Below are positions 63,957-64,000 of a stretch of DNA of 64,000 bases, one piece after another. Below the pieces are notes generated by a model. It did no database searches, was not told where the DNA came from, and saw only the letters and a program-made list of their open reading frames with translations. Numbering within the stretch: the first letter of the stretch is position 1; every line of letters starts with the position of its first letter. The stretch comes from Noviherbaspirillum suwonense (lineage in GTDB: Bacteria > Pseudomonadota > Gammaproteobacteria > Burkholderiales > Burkholderiaceae_D): contig NZ_FXUL01000024.1 in assembly GCF_900182955.1 (NCBI RefSeq), positions 41,003 to 105,002 on the forward strand. Reading direction: 5' to 3'. Position numbers and translations under genes: made by a program.

Positions 63957-64000
63957 CCTTGGCGATGGGCAGTCAGCCCTGCAGTGACGTTATTTCCTCT

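Noticed and set aside
1..64000. CRISPR arrays, rRNA and tRNA genes
   Set aside because: No regularly spaced repeats or recognisable RNA gene were found on reading; a covariance-model scan would be decisive.

Overview
The window is high-GC bacterial DNA. Its gene families (PHA-type reductase fragment, Liv-type ABC transporters with embedded acyl-CoA ligases, Liu/Atu-type carboxylases) and its insertion sequences point to a betaproteobacterium, probably Burkholderiales. This is inferred from protein families; no rRNA or tRNA gene is present to confirm it. The segment looks like an accessory catabolic island, with about ten insertion-sequence copies or remnants and many broken genes.

Region 1 (1-12.5 kb): the tail of a second livF, a PaaK-like CoA ligase, chimeric remnants of IS3, ISL3 and IS4 elements, and a truncated phaB. 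A metal/stress block follows: a copper-type P-type ATPase with a small membrane protein, a CopZ-like domain, a DUF1275 membrane protein, a universal stress protein, and a cation P-type ATPase broken by a frameshift and by an IS. Region 2 (12.5-21.2 kb): an Acs-like ligase, a nitroreductase, an atypical AMP-forming ligase, a thiolase-fold protein without the usual active-site Cys and its DUF35 partner, then an orphan LivK-like binding protein. Region 3 (21.2-25.4 kb): IS701 inserted in an IS3 orfA, an IS1595 relic, a truncated MaoC gene and a complete IS256 copy.

Region 4 (25.5-35.2 kb, minus strand): livG - acyl-CoA ligase - livHMF - livK - badH-like - badI-like - tetR. This reads as uptake, CoA activation and ring opening of an alicyclic carboxylic acid. 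Region 5 (35.2-45.3 kb, mainly minus strand): a CoA-transferase remnant, four acyl-CoA dehydrogenase domains (two fused in one frame), an enoyl-CoA hydratase, decayed MaoC/SDR/DUF35 genes, and a 2,4-dienoyl-CoA reductase. Region 6 (45.5-62.6 kb, plus strand): two consecutive modules, each containing an acyl-CoA dehydrogenase, a crotonase, a carboxyltransferase and a biotin carboxylase. Two thioesterases, an SDR, a transglutaminase-fold protein, a hydrolase-ligase fusion, a MaoC pseudogene and a truncated ligase follow. An IS1182 fragment closes the window.

Working model (inference): a Liv-type transporter imports a cyclic branched acid and ligases make the CoA ester. Dehydrogenases and the dienoyl reductase adjust ring unsaturation. 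BadH and BadI oxidise and hydrolyse the ring to a branched pimeloyl-CoA-type product. The two Atu/Liu-like carboxylase modules then remove beta-alkyl branches that block beta-oxidation. A p-menthane monoterpene acid such as perillate would fit, but no terpene-specific oxygenase or dehydrogenase lies in the window, so the substrate remains open. Several steps are visibly damaged (nonsense codons, frameshifts, IS truncations), so this copy may be decaying or complemented elsewhere.
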